Of a DNA stretch of 64,000 nt, positions 18,820 to 27,475 are shown one piece after another. The translations under genes and the position numbers were made by a program. The stretch is taken from contig NZ_JH993797.1 of assembly GCF_000316115.1 (NCBI RefSeq), positions 4,388,486 through 4,452,485 on the forward strand, given 5' to 3'. Origin of the DNA: Leptolyngbya sp. PCC 7375 (lineage in GTDB: Bacteria; Cyanobacteriota; Cyanobacteriia; Phormidesmidales; Phormidesmidaceae). The notes under the pieces are model-generated. The model searched no databases and was not told the DNA's origin. It saw only the letters and a list, made by a program, of their open reading frames with translations. Every line of letters starts with the position of its first letter. Position 1 is the first letter of the stretch.

Positions 18820-20202
18820 ATGACTATGTTTTCTGGTTTTCCTTATTTATGGCGATTGAGTTTGACGGCATTAACAGCGAGCACCCTGACGTTGACTAGT
18901 TGGGTGTCTTTGGCTGCTATGGATGTCTGTGGAACAGTTGCATTGGCCAGGAGTACCAGGGAATTTGGCCGGGATGGTCGGCATGGCCGTGATGGTAGAG
19001 CTGGTCGTAATGGTCGGGATGGCGCTGACCAAACCGTTCGAGCAACGGGTCAACCCCTGAATTTGAATCTATCCGGGACCGATGGAGAAGACGGTGGCTT
19101 TGGTGAAAACGCTGAGTGGTTGCGGTGTCGACGGCAGCCCCGCGATGAGCGCCATGATCTGCACGCTGCCGATGGTGGTGACGGCGGTGATGGTGGCCAT
19201 GGCGGTCGTGGTGGCAATGGCGGTACCCTGACGGTTCAATACACTGACCCCAGTCACCTGCGGCAGGTTTTAGCAATGGCAGGCGGGGGGCGCGGGGGTC
19301 GTGGTGGTCGTGGTGGCGATGGTACCTATGGCTGTGAATGTGACGACGAACGCTGGACCGTTAAAGTTTGTGAAAACGACACCTGCCGAGAAGAAGAGTA
19401 CGAATGTGATGATGGCCGCGATGGCACAGATGGCCGCAACGGTGCCGATGGCACAGTGGGCAACATCGGCCAGCTGGTACTCATCGATCAATTAGAGCCC
19501 TTACCCCAAGAGAATCCTGAACAGTCCCATACAGTTTCCAGTCTGGCGAATACAACCGTTACTTTGTCCCGTAACCTGTGGGAGACCCGCAGAGGGGCAA
19601 CAAACCTGCTGGCTCCTGGGTCTGTCATTGCCGATGAATATCAGGCCTATAAAGGATTTATTGATCGACAATTTACCCTTGATTGGCAGGCTTCCCAAGA
19701 CTTGCAAGCCTTTACTGAAACGATAGATTTAACATTACGACCCAATGGTCAAGTCGATATTGATTTTCCTGAAGAGTATTGGCTATTGGGAGAGACCGTA
19801 GAACAAGAGACCCTAACTACTTACCGAGTAGATGGCATTGTGCCTGTGGCGGACGTAACCCAGCTTGCCATGGGCCGCGTTGATGGCCGCAGTCGTACCT
19901 TTGAAGTTAACGTGGTCGATCTGGCCCAGCGTTCTGATGTGTTAGACACACGCTTTGAAGTTCGCTATAGCACCTCAGGTGATGACGGTCGCCGTCGCCG
20001 CTATGACGTAGAGTTTGACGGTCCCGTACCAGATGACTTGGTGCAACAGGACCACAATCGGTTTACCTTAGCCCTGGGTCGATTGCCCATTGCCTCACAG
20101 CTTCTCAGCGGCGGCACCCGGGCTCAAGTTGAGTTGAAGATTATTCGTTCCTATGGGAGTAATGTGGCAGAGCAGACATTGACCTGGAAGGGACAAATTT
20201 AG
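18820..20202 (+). CDS. Secreted collagen-like (Gly-X-Y) protein
   Basis: A 460-residue protein from ATG 18820, which gives a proper signal peptide (basic start, hydrophobic core, cut near LAA-MDV); an upstream in-frame ATG at 18730 would bury it. Residues about 45-250 contain several Gly-rich blocks with Gly at every third position: GRDGRHGRDGRAGRNGRDG, GGDGGDGGHGGRGGNGG, GGGRGGRGGRGGDG and GRDGTDGRNGADG. Between them are Cys-rich acidic segments. The C-terminal ~220 residues are an ordinary globular, beta-rich domain. Bacterial collagen-like proteins form triple helices at the cell surface; that is inferred here. Charged Arg/Asp pairs dominate the X and Y positions instead of proline, so stability would rely on ion pairs. 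Confidence 0.75.
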   Translation: MTMFSGFPYLWRLSLTALTASTLTLTSWVSLAAMDVCGTVALARSTREFGRDGRHGRDGRAGRNGRDGADQTVRATGQPLNLNLSGTDGEDGGFGENAEWLRCRRQPRDERHDLHAADGGDGGDGGHGGRGGNGGTLTVQYTDPSHLRQVLAMAGGGRGGRGGRGGDGTYGCECDDERWTVKVCENDTCREEEYECDDGRDGTDGRNGADGTVGNIGQLVLIDQLEPLPQENPEQSHTVSSLANTTVTLSRNLWETRRGATNLLAPGSVIADEYQAYKGFIDRQFTLDWQASQDLQAFTETIDLTLRPNGQVDIDFPEEYWLLGETVEQETLTTYRVDGIVPVADVTQLAMGRVDGRSRTFEVNVVDLAQRSDVLDTRFEVRYSTSGDDGRRRRYDVEFDGPVPDDLVQQDHNRFTLALGRLPIASQLLSGGTRAQVELKIIRSYGSNVAEQTLTWKGQI

Positions 20203-20243
20203 AGGGGAGTTATTGGTTATTAGGTCTTCTCTCCCAAAACTAA

Positions 20244-21467
20244 TCACCCCATCTCCTGCCCAGCCAACCATCCTGTTGTCCAAGCGCTCTGAAAATTAAA
20301 CCCCCCGGTAATGCCGTCAATGTCTAGAATCTCTCCTGCAAAGAAGAGTCCAGGGCAGAGGCGGCTTTCCATGGTCTTAAAGTTAATCTCTTTGAGGCGA
20401 ACGCCACCGCAGGTGACAAACTCTTCTTTGAATACGCCCTTGCCTTGCAATAAGTATTCTCCTTGGCAGAGTTCTTGGGTGAGTTTGTTGATGGCTTTGT
20501 TAGACAATGTTGTCCATTGGGCTTGGGGATCAATTTGGGCGCGTTGAACAAAATAGGTCCAAAGACGTTTAGGGGCCGATGTGGGATTGTGATTTGCGAT
20601 CGCACGTTTCCCCCCTTCCTCCCTAGCAGTTTGCAGCCGTGCTCGCACATCATCCTGTTTCAGCTGGGGCAACCAATTAATCAGCACAGTGCCTTTATAT
20701 CTCTGCTCGTGGAGGACACGCGCACCCCAGGCCGATAGTTTCAAAACGGCTGGGCCGCTGAGACCCCAATGGGTGATCAACACTGGCCCTGTTTGGGAAA
20801 GGGGTTTCTTTTGGCCCGGCAGTTTGAGTTTTACCTCTACTGGGTTCATGGAGAGACCGCTGCGCTGCCTTAAGGCGGCATCTTTAAGGGTGAATGTAAA
20901 CAGAGAGGGAACCGGTGGCTCAATGGTGTGGCCCAGACTTTTGGCAATGCGGTGTCCCTGGGGACTACTGCCGGTGGCCAGGAGGATGCGATCGCACTTC
21001 ACATTGCCCTCCTTTAGCCCCACTAAAAAACCTGGTTCTGTTGCGGTTACCTGTTTCACTGGCGAGCGGGGTTTGATGATGATGCCTGCTTTCAGGGCAG
21101 TTTTCATCAAACACTCAATGATGGTGGCAGAGTCATCGGTCACGGGAAACATGCGTCCGTCTGTTTCTGTTTTGAGTTTGACGCCATGTTTGCGATACCA
21201 GTCGACAGTGTCTTGGGGCTGAAACCGAGAAAATGCACCGCGCAATGCTTTGCCGCCACGGGGATAGTTCTGCACCAGCTGGGCAGGTTCAAAGCAGTGG
21301 TGAGTGACGTTGCAGCGGCCACCGCCAGAGATGCGCACCTTTGCCAGACACTCGGGACCGGCTTCGTAAAGGGTGACGATGGCGTTGGTGTGGGCATGGG
21401 CGGTTGCGATCGCGCCAAAAAAACCTGCTGCACCGCCACCAATGACTATTACTCGTTGCTTTTCCAC
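20244..21467 (-). CDS. HI0933/BaiN-family flavoprotein
   Basis: A 407-residue FAD-dependent oxidoreductase of the HI0933/YhiN (BaiN-like) family. The FAD dinucleotide fold starts at VIVIGGGAAGFFGA, followed by the family signature KVRISGGGRCNVTH (about residues 45-60). The C-terminus has CPGLFFAGEILDIDGITGGFNFQSAWTTG, closing the FAD site. Substrate is unknown for most members. The start is uncertain: GTG 21467 gives a normal N-terminus, and a TTG at 21497 is an in-frame alternative. It converges on the collagen-like gene, 41 bases apart. Confidence 0.85.
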   Translation of the reverse strand: MEKQRVIVIGGGAAGFFGAIATAHAHTNAIVTLYEAGPECLAKVRISGGGRCNVTHHCFEPAQLVQNYPRGGKALRGAFSRFQPQDTVDWYRKHGVKLKTETDGRMFPVTDDSATIIECLMKTALKAGIIIKPRSPVKQVTATEPGFLVGLKEGNVKCDRILLATGSSPQGHRIAKSLGHTIEPPVPSLFTFTLKDAALRQRSGLSMNPVEVKLKLPGQKKPLSQTGPVLITHWGLSGPAVLKLSAWGARVLHEQRYKGTVLINWLPQLKQDDVRARLQTAREEGGKRAIANHNPTSAPKRLWTYFVQRAQIDPQAQWTTLSNKAINKLTQELCQGEYLLQGKGVFKEEFVTCGGVRLKEINFKTMESRLCPGLFFAGEILDIDGITGGFNFQSAWTTGWLAGQEMG

Positions 21468-21497
21468 GCTCTGGCTATACCTAACAATGGTGGGCAA

Positions 21498-21875
21498 GGC
21501 TTATTCTGACGGACAATGTTTCTGTAGATGTCAGGTATTGACCACCCTACATGGTTTTTAATCGTTTCTGTTGCCTGATGGGTCGAGGCTATCCATGGGC
21601 CATGGGACGCATTGATGAAATTTACCCTCATTCATAAGAAAATTTACATTTTGTACTTTTATTAGCTTATATTAATAAATGTGAAGGCATCTCAGATTTC
21701 TTTAGTAGAAGTCAGGATGCTAAATAGTGATGATTGCCTTGGCTGTCTAAGACCTTAAGGGTTTTGGGCAGCCAATTTCTTTATTGGGGTTATTGTTACA
21801 AAAAATATAAATTATTTCAAAACGTAACAGATGAAGCATGGCTACTCAAGATCAGAGCCGTTTCGCCCAGTCAAT
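21498..21875. other. Intergenic region before the minisatellite
   Basis: About 380 bases between the flavoprotein start and a 33-bp tandem repeat. The sequence 21640-21730 is AT-rich and may hold promoters for both directions. An open frame from 21734 continues through the tandem repeat into the DUF1016 gene but looks non-coding. Confidence 0.3.
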
Positions 21876-21989
21876 GCAGACATGCCCCTAGCTTGTCTCA
21901 GTCAAAACGCAGACATGGCCGCTATCTTGGTCTCAACCCATGCAGACATGGCCGCTATCTTGGTCTCAACCCATGCAGACATGGCCGCT
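21876..21989 (+). repeat. 33-bp tandem repeat (3.5 copies)
   Basis: Units begin at 21876, 21909, 21942 and 21975 (the last partial, 15 bases). Units 2 and 3 are identical (start GCAGACATGGCCGCTATC); unit 1 is diverged. The period is a multiple of three, so the overlapping frame stays open and encodes an 11-residue repeat (RHGRYLGLNPC), but there is no support for its translation. Confidence 0.9.
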
Positions 21990-22069
21990 GGCTGAGCGAA
22001 GTCGACGCCAGCAAGTGGGGCTATAGTGAGCTAAATTTGACGCCAAAGACTGCTCTTCGCTTGCCGCCC

Positions 22070-23107
22070 ATGGCTAATCCCCTATCACCCGATAACTACC
22101 GCCGATTTCTACAATCCCTCAAGGATCGTATTCGTTCGGCCCAGGTTAAGGCAGCCTTAGCCGTCAATCAAGAATTGATTCTGCTCTATTGGCAGATTGG
22201 ACGCGAAATTTTAGACCGCCAACAGCAAGAAGGTTGGGGCACTAAAGTCATTGATCGCCTCGCTAAAGACCTCAAACGCGACTTTCCTGAAATGACTGGC
22301 TTTTCGGCCCGCAACCTCAAGTATATGCGTTCCTTTGCCGATGCCTACCCTGATGCTCAGATGGTGCACCAGGTGTTCTCACAAATTCCCTGGGGCCATA
22401 ATGTGCGGCTGTTGGATGTTCTCAAGGATCCTGAAGAGCGTCTTTGGTATGCGCGCCAAACCATTGAGCATGGCTGGAGTCGCAATGTGCTGCTTATGCA
22501 GATTGATCAGGGGCTACACCATCAGAAAAGCGCAGCCATCAATAATTTTGAGCGTACGCTGCCGCCGGACCAGTCCGATCTGGCTAAAAATCTCATTAAA
22601 GATCCCTACAATTTTGACTTTCTAACCCTGGCAGCCGATGCCCAAGAGCGAGACTTGGAGCAGTCTTTGTTATGCCACATTCGAGATTTTTTGCTAGAGC
22701 TAGGTGTGGGCTTTGCCTTTGTGGGTAGCCAATATCCCATCCAGGTGGGTAGCAAGGAGTATGCCATTGATTTGCTGTTTTACCACCTGAAGCTACGCTG
22801 CTTTGTGGTGATTGACCTGAAGCTAGGTGAGTTTGAACCGGAGTTTTCCGGCAAGATGAACTTCTTTGTCTCGGCAGTCGATGATCTGCTGCGTCATGCA
22901 GATGACCAGCCTACGATTGGCATGATTTTGTGCAAGTCCAATGATGCGACGGTGGCGGAGTATTCTTTGCGGGATGTCAACAAGCCGATTGGGGTGGCCA
23001 CCCATCGGCTGGGGCGTGAGCTACCGGCGGATTTGCAAGGGACGCTACCCACCGTAGAAGAACTGGAGCAACAATTGGACAATGCGCAGCTCCCTGAGAC
23101 GAGTTAA
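22070..23107 (+). CDS. DUF1016 (YhcG-like) PDDEXK nuclease
   Basis: A 345-residue protein from ATG 22070. The N-terminal domain (about 10-160) is the YhcG/DUF1016 winged-helix-type region with SAQVKAALAVNQELILLYWQIG and FSARNLKYMRSFADAYP. The C-terminal ~165 residues are a PD-(D/E)XK nuclease domain: IDLLFYHLKLRCFVVIDLKLGEF contains the acidic residues and catalytic Lys. Such proteins are often found near restriction or defence genes and are thought to cut DNA; none of those neighbours is evident here. A 33-bp minisatellite lies 80 bases upstream. The longer frame from 21734 was not accepted. Confidence 0.85.
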   Translation: MANPLSPDNYRRFLQSLKDRIRSAQVKAALAVNQELILLYWQIGREILDRQQQEGWGTKVIDRLAKDLKRDFPEMTGFSARNLKYMRSFADAYPDAQMVHQVFSQIPWGHNVRLLDVLKDPEERLWYARQTIEHGWSRNVLLMQIDQGLHHQKSAAINNFERTLPPDQSDLAKNLIKDPYNFDFLTLAADAQERDLEQSLLCHIRDFLLELGVGFAFVGSQYPIQVGSKEYAIDLLFYHLKLRCFVVIDLKLGEFEPEFSGKMNFFVSAVDDLLRHADDQPTIGMILCKSNDATVAEYSLRDVNKPIGVATHRLGRELPADLQGTLPTVEELEQQLDNAQLPETS

Positions 23108-23209
23108 GTGAGTTTTGAACTCTGACCCTATCAGGCAGCATTTCGTATCAGCCTATGGTTCAGGGCCGTATGGTTAACCCCTAGAAAACCCAACACTCAA
23201 AATTCAAGA

Positions 23210-23587
23210 CTAATGTTTGAGGGCTCTATCTAAACTCGCGGCCCCTGCACCAGCATCAATCACCATGAGCAGTCCACCGATCAGACCTAAGTTCTTGAGA
23301 AATGAATTGATCTGAGTAGGGTCTGCCACAAAATTGTGAAACATGAGCGACGCTGGAATCAGAAAAAGGACCAGCAGCAGTGCGCCAATTTTGGTCTTGT
23401 AGCCCAGGAGTAATGACAGACTTCCCAGTAGCTGAAAAGTGATGGTTGCAGCCGCTACTAGACTGCCAAGGGGTAAACGCTGACCCAGCATGCCAGCAAA
23501 ATCAGAAAAGCCCATCAGATGATTGATGCCTGCTTTTAGAAAGATCAGCGCTAAGCAAACACGGGCGGCAAGGGGTAGATACTTCAT
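23210..23587 (-). CDS. DoxX family membrane protein
   Basis: A 125-residue protein with four probable membrane helices and the DoxX pattern (ARVCLALIFLKAGINHL near the start, then LLGYKTKIGALLLVLFLIPASLMFH). DoxX-family proteins are small membrane proteins linked to thiosulphate oxidation or redox homeostasis in other organisms; the role in cyanobacteria is not defined. The start codon overlaps the stop of the upstream gene by four bases (ATGA), which indicates translational coupling. Confidence 0.85.
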   Translation of the reverse strand: MKYLPLAARVCLALIFLKAGINHLMGFSDFAGMLGQRLPLGSLVAAATITFQLLGSLSLLLGYKTKIGALLLVLFLIPASLMFHNFVADPTQINSFLKNLGLIGGLLMVIDAGAGAASLDRALKH

Positions 23588-23805
23588 AGGTCAGATTGGG
23601 TGGTTTTGTATTGCTTTGGGACTAAATATAGAAACAAATACCACCAGACGAAAATCACGAATGCAACAGGTGTTGTAATCCACCAGCGATGCAGCCATAT
23701 CCAGCTAACTGTAGGGAGAGCCAGACCGGTTAAAACGATGGACCATGGCTGGCACCACCAAGGTTTTAGCTGCCATAGGGATTGGGGATTTTTGGATGTT
23801 TCCAT
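23584..23805 (-). CDS. Small membrane protein, DUF6737-like
   Basis: A 73-residue protein from ATG 23805; an in-frame start at 23859 is possible but adds an unlikely leader. It has a Trp-rich first part (SLWQLKPWWCQPWSI) and two membrane helices. The LKPWWCQPWSI pattern recalls a cyanobacterial family I know as DUF6737, of unknown function. It is coupled to doxX by a 4-base overlap, so both products probably act in the same membrane process. Confidence 0.65.
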   Translation of the reverse strand: METSKNPQSLWQLKPWWCQPWSIVLTGLALPTVSWIWLHRWWITTPVAFVIFVWWYLFLYLVPKQYKTTQSDL

Positions 23806-23859
23806 GGATAACTCAAGACACCACACATGTTTAGGGTAGCTTGGGCCGCTTACCGCCAT

Positions 23860-24278
23860 GGCAAAAAAAAAGCGGTTGAAACAGCGTAAAGCTGTCTCGT
23901 CCGCTCCTTGTTAACCCACCCCAGGAGCTGCCCATCATAAAACAGACAACCCCGGTTCTGAAATTGCCAGCATCGACAGACACTAGCAAAACCTAGGAAG
24001 CTCAGCAGCAGGCATTGCCCTGGTGACGAAGGGTTCATGCACTGACTTGCACATTTCTTGCCTAAACATCTATACCTTTCAATGTTTCATAACTGGAAGA
24101 AACGTGTTGAACTATCAACTTGAGTTAAGAATCCCATGGAAAGATAACAAATAGGTGTAATTACTTATTTTCTTTATAATTGCTCCCTGTTGGTAGCCCT
24201 TGATACTTTTTTTATTTCTTCCTAGGTAGGATTAAGGTAAACCTGAACTCAGGGTGATGTTTTTTGGGGATGTTACTG
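23860..24278. other. Intergenic region upstream of the DUF1838 gene
   Basis: This AT-rich region has a TATAAT at 24175-24180 that may be the -10 box of the DUF1838 gene. A minus-strand 62-codon frame here (23850-24038) has no protein-like features. No other structure is recognised. Confidence 0.3.
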
Positions 24279-25073
24279 ATGACTGATTTAGATCGTGCCT
24301 ACGATGTCAGTAACCTGGACTTTTATCGTCATTATCATGGCAAGCAGCTTTATTACCGATGGGAGGGAACGGTGTGGTGGCGACTTTCACCTGAAGCGCC
24401 GTTAGAGAAGATAGTTGCGATCGCAGGCATGAATGCCACCAAAGTATTCCTTTGCTCTGGTGAAAATGGCGAGTACGGCCACCGTATTAATCGAGAGCTA
24501 GGCCTCTATTGCGATCTAGACACTGGCGATGTACTTACCCAGTGGCACCCCTTTCCCCATCGGCCACCCGTATCCGTAGTACCCATTGCCAACCGAGTTG
24601 TGCAGGGAGATGTCAGCCCCAAAATGACGACGATTCCTGCGGGGCAACCTTACCTAAAAAAAGTCCAGGAGATACCCCTCACCTATCCCCATCCCCTGGC
24701 TGACGATCCTAAGTATCGCGAACACTGCCCTGGGCCTACATTTCAAGGCACCGAATATTTCACAACCTATGCTGCCCGCCCTGGGGTGACAGCGCCCACC
24801 CCCCTTTGGGCTCGCGATTGTCCCTGGCTCCCATGGATGAAGATGGGCTATGAGCATCCTGCTCGTCTGAGATTTGAAACCACCATTCAGCGAGTGGAAA
24901 CTTTTGAAGAACTCAATCCAAAATTAATTGAAGTAATTCGTCAGCGTGTACCTATTTATGAACACACCCCAGATATCATCGACGAACCCAACGTTACCAG
25001 TACGACTTATTTCAAAAAATATTTTGATGCCTATCAAGCAGGTGAAGAATTTCCCATTAGGGAGGCTGAATAA
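24279..25073 (+). CDS. DUF1838 family protein
   Basis: A 264-residue protein. It matches DUF1838: an early LDFYRHYHGKQLYYRWEGTVWW, a GMNATKVF segment, then a large aromatic- and Pro-rich region (HPFPHRPPVSVVPIANRVVQG, PWLPWMKMG). The family occurs in proteobacteria and cyanobacteria and has no known activity. There is no signal peptide. ATG 24279 is chosen because GGGGA sits about 8 bases upstream; ATG 24270 and TTG 24264 are in frame too. It has no evident operon partner. Confidence 0.7.
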   Translation: MTDLDRAYDVSNLDFYRHYHGKQLYYRWEGTVWWRLSPEAPLEKIVAIAGMNATKVFLCSGENGEYGHRINRELGLYCDLDTGDVLTQWHPFPHRPPVSVVPIANRVVQGDVSPKMTTIPAGQPYLKKVQEIPLTYPHPLADDPKYREHCPGPTFQGTEYFTTYAARPGVTAPTPLWARDCPWLPWMKMGYEHPARLRFETTIQRVETFEELNPKLIEVIRQRVPIYEHTPDIIDEPNVTSTTYFKKYFDAYQAGEEFPIREAE

Positions 25074-25209
25074 TAAGTCGACAAGACCTGGCTAGGGAGA
25101 TTAGGTAAGTTTAGAATAGAGTTTCTAATAATAGGCGTTTGTCCCCCTAGGGGGCATTGAGAGATCAGGGCAACAACGTTTCAATTAGATGGCTGTTTGA
25201 GGAAGAATT

Positions 25210-25998
25210 ATGTCTAGAAACTGGTTGTTGCATGTGGCTGTTTTCCCGCTCTTGTTAGGGGGAGTTGCTTGTACCCAGTCACCTGAGGCTAAAGTTGGCA
25301 CCCTAGAATTAAGGGCTAATGGTGAAGACTTTATTCGACAGGGGTTTACTAGTAAAGATGGCTGGCAAATTGAGTTTGACCATGCCTATACCAATATCCA
25401 GGATGTTGTTGCTTACCAGACATCGCCTCCTTTCAATCCAGATGCTGATGTAGAAATTACAGCTCAAACCAACACTGTGTTAGCAGACGCCGCCAGTGTG
25501 GATCTAGCTGAGGGGGACGCAACTGCTGCACCCATTTTGGTAAAACAGGTAGAGACGCCAGCAGGTCGCTATAACGCTCTATCTTGGAAGCTAGTTTCAG
25601 AGGGCGAACCATCCTTGGTATTAATCGGCAAAGCAACCCGTGATGGTGAAACCATTCCTTTTGAAATTGCCATGAATCCGTCATTAGAATTCTTCTGCGG
25701 CGATTTTATTGGTGATGAGCGTAAAGGGATTTTAGATCCTGAAGGAACGGCAGATGTGGAAGCCACGTTTCACTTTGACCATCTGTTTGGTGATATTGAT
25801 ATACCTGCAGATGATGTCCTCAATCGCGGGGCGCTGGGATTTGACCCGTTTGCAGCTTTAGCACAAGATGGTGTTGTTAATGTAACTCCTGAAGACTTGG
25901 AGGCAAGGCTGACCAAGGTGGAGAAACTACAGCTTGCCGACATTTATAAAGGCTTAGGACACGTAGGAGAGGGGCACTGCCGCGCAGAGGAAATCTAA
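25210..25998 (+). CDS. Lipoprotein of unknown function
   Basis: A 262-residue lipoprotein preceded by a GAGGAAG ribosome-binding site. Residues 1-21 are a lipoprotein signal with lipobox GGVAC (Cys21). The mature part is acidic and beta-rich, with GFTSKDGWQIEFDHAYTNI near the start, FFCGDFIGDERKG in the middle and TFHFDHLFGDIDIPADD later; conserved-looking His/Asp clusters could bind metal. I do not recognise a named family with certainty. Location: membrane-anchored, facing the periplasm. Confidence 0.7.
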   Translation: MSRNWLLHVAVFPLLLGGVACTQSPEAKVGTLELRANGEDFIRQGFTSKDGWQIEFDHAYTNIQDVVAYQTSPPFNPDADVEITAQTNTVLADAASVDLAEGDATAAPILVKQVETPAGRYNALSWKLVSEGEPSLVLIGKATRDGETIPFEIAMNPSLEFFCGDFIGDERKGILDPEGTADVEATFHFDHLFGDIDIPADDVLNRGALGFDPFAALAQDGVVNVTPEDLEARLTKVEKLQLADIYKGLGHVGEGHCRAEEI

Positions 25999-26133
25999 GG
26001 AGACTGTAGGGTCAGATTCGTAGCGTGGTGAGTGATCCTCCATCTTTGCTTAGTAATTAAAAAAAGCAGGTACATCAACCGGCTGAACGTCTCCAACAGG
26101 TTGATGCGCTAGTTACTTTGAAATAAAAATAAC

Positions 26134-26343
26134 TCAGTTTATGGAGAAGTAATCAACGCGCTCAAAATATGAACGCTCAAATTTAACAGCATTCAAAGAA
26201 TTACGAAGAAATCCAAAAAACTCCAGTTTTATATCTTGAAAATTTTTCCCAGACATGGGTGATAAGTCAGGAATCCAAATGGCAGGAATATAAATATCCT
26301 GTTCAACTAAAAAGTCTTCAGTGAACAAATAGGGACTACCCAT
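26134..26343 (-). CDS. Small hypothetical protein (69 aa)
   Basis: A 69-codon frame from ATG 26343, with an AAGAAGA purine stretch just upstream as a possible ribosome-binding site. It is rich in Phe, Ile and Asn, with no motif or membrane helix. Its start lies 9 bases from a fragment of the ~690-bp repeat, so the gene may be a remnant cut by repeat insertion. It may equally be chance. Confidence 0.3.
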   Translation of the reverse strand: MGSPYLFTEDFLVEQDIYIPAIWIPDLSPMSGKNFQDIKLEFFGFLRNSLNAVKFERSYFERVDYFSIN

Positions 26344-26351
26344 ATCTTCTT

Positions 26352-26420
26352 GTTCTGTTATGGCGCACTGTTGCCCAGTGAGTTCTAGCTCTGGATGATT
26401 GGTCTAGTGAATCTTTAAGC
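26352..26420 (+). repeat. Fragment of the ~690-bp repeat
   Basis: About 65 bases here match an internal part of the neighbouring full copy (26720-26790): both have GTTGYCCAGTGAGTTCT, CTGGAT and then TGGTCTAGTGAATCTT. It stands 25 bases before full copy 1, so it may be a relic of an earlier or tandem copy. Confidence 0.7.
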
Positions 26421-26441
26421 TGAACCACTCGGTATTGACCC

Positions 26442-27120
26442 ATATAAGAAGCCCCCATGCACACTACGGCGCATGGAGGCTTCGGTTTAGATATAAAGGG
26501 TCAAGTAGTACAGGTTTCTGTCTACTTAGATATACGGTTCGCTATAGGAGGTTATTCCATACTATGCTTTGCCTGCAAACCCACTGTATGTTGCGATGGT
26601 TTGTATACACCCTTTTTCAGCACAAGCCTATCGTCTCCTCACACAGGCATCAATTTTTAGTCGTATGTGTCAGCGATCACTGTGAAATGCTCCGATAGAG
26701 TATTGACTAAAGGATTCTGAGGAGATAGTGCACCGTTGTCCAGTGAGTTCTGACGCTGGATAATTGGTCTAGTGAATCTTGAAAGTGTAACAGCACCCAA
26801 AACAATCAACTGAAGAGTTCTTCTAAATTCAACACAACTTCTGATTAGAGTTGTTTTATGTAAGGTGAACCTACTATAAACAGGGCTCTCTATTGCAAGT
26901 GAGAAGAGATGTCAGTGATTCGTTTGGGTGCTATCTTTGACCCGTCAAACGATTCTATCGAGATATCTATTGTTAGACCTCCTTTCGTTATGACCATGAG
27001 CCTTTCAGCCCATGTCCTTAGGATATTCTGCCAATGTTTGAATGTCTCTTCTCTGATACAAACGTTAATGTTGTTATTTGTCATTGTTTTCTCTGTGAAG
27101 CAGTGAGATAACTCTATGGA
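26442..27120 (+). repeat. ~690-bp direct repeat, copy 1
   Basis: It begins ATATAAGAAGCC and ends ACTCTATGG. It opens with a hairpin at 26448-26483 whose arms end ATGC/GCAT, where the other copies have A(T/C)GA/TCAT. The ACCTCCTTT motif is at 26977-26985. No reading frame is conserved between copies; a 64-codon minus-strand frame here is broken in copies 2 and 3. It is followed by a minus-strand small gene. See copies 2-4. Confidence 0.9.
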
Positions 27121-27156
27121 GTGTGATGGTTGATGGTGTTGCTTGTCGTGATATCA

Positions 27157-27369
27157 CTATTTTTTAGGGTTTTGTTGCACCCACTGCGATACGCCTTTGG
27201 CTGCGTCCTGATAGTCCTTGAGCGCCATTAACACTCCATTCAGCTTTTCTTGTGAATTTACTTTGTTCAGATTAGAGAAGGCTGACATCGCTTGCTTGAG
27301 CTGACGATCTGCGATCGCAAGTATGGTTTTTCGTTTTGCTAATTCTGGTTCATATGGATCAATGGGCAT
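27157..27369 (-). CDS. Small helical hypothetical protein (70 aa)
   Basis: A 70-residue protein with a good AAGGA ribosome-binding site 8 bases before the ATG. It is highly charged and helical, with no membrane segment or cysteine. It starts MPIDPYEPELAKRKT and ends KGVSQWVQQNPKK. No family is recognised. It lies just downstream (in + coordinates) of repeat copy 1, in the place where a CP12-like gene lies beside copy 4. Confidence 0.55.
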   Translation of the reverse strand: MPIDPYEPELAKRKTILAIADRQLKQAMSAFSNLNKVNSQEKLNGVLMALKDYQDAAKGVSQWVQQNPKK

Positions 27370-27443
27370 TGTCTTTTCCTTAAAACTGAGTGGATCATCA
27401 GAATTATTCAGTCATATTTTCCCAGCATCAGGTTCCATTAATT

Positions 27444-27475
27444 TAAAAAAAGCCCCTACCAGTAGGGTAGAGGCT
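27444..27475 (-). terminator. Rho-independent terminator (minus strand)
   Basis: On the minus strand, AGCCTCTACC and GGTAGGGGCT pair (one mismatch) around a short loop, followed by seven T. The sequence is clearly related to the terminators of the two CP12-like genes (32533-32562 and 56090-56118). It directly abuts the stop of the 27476-27682 frame. Confidence 0.8.

Noticed and set aside
18917..19276. Minus-strand frames opposite the collagen-like gene (His/Ala-rich)
   Set aside because: They mirror the GGT/GGC-rich collagen repeats; composition is an artefact of the sense strand.
21734..22069. N-terminal extension of the DUF1016 protein through the 33-bp repeats
   Set aside because: The extension is unlike any family N-terminus, is low complexity, and ATG 22070 gives a normal start.
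26890..27084. 64-codon minus-strand frame in repeat copy 1 (with a partly similar frame in copy 4)
   Set aside because: Copies 2 and 3 have a stop early in the same frame, and the upstream context lacks a ribosome-binding site; the conserved DNA is better explained by RNA structure.
26442..27120. Group II or group I intron as an explanation of the ~690-bp repeat
   Set aside because: No GUGYG start, no recognisable domain V, and no P7-type core were found by eye; a model-based search would be decisive.
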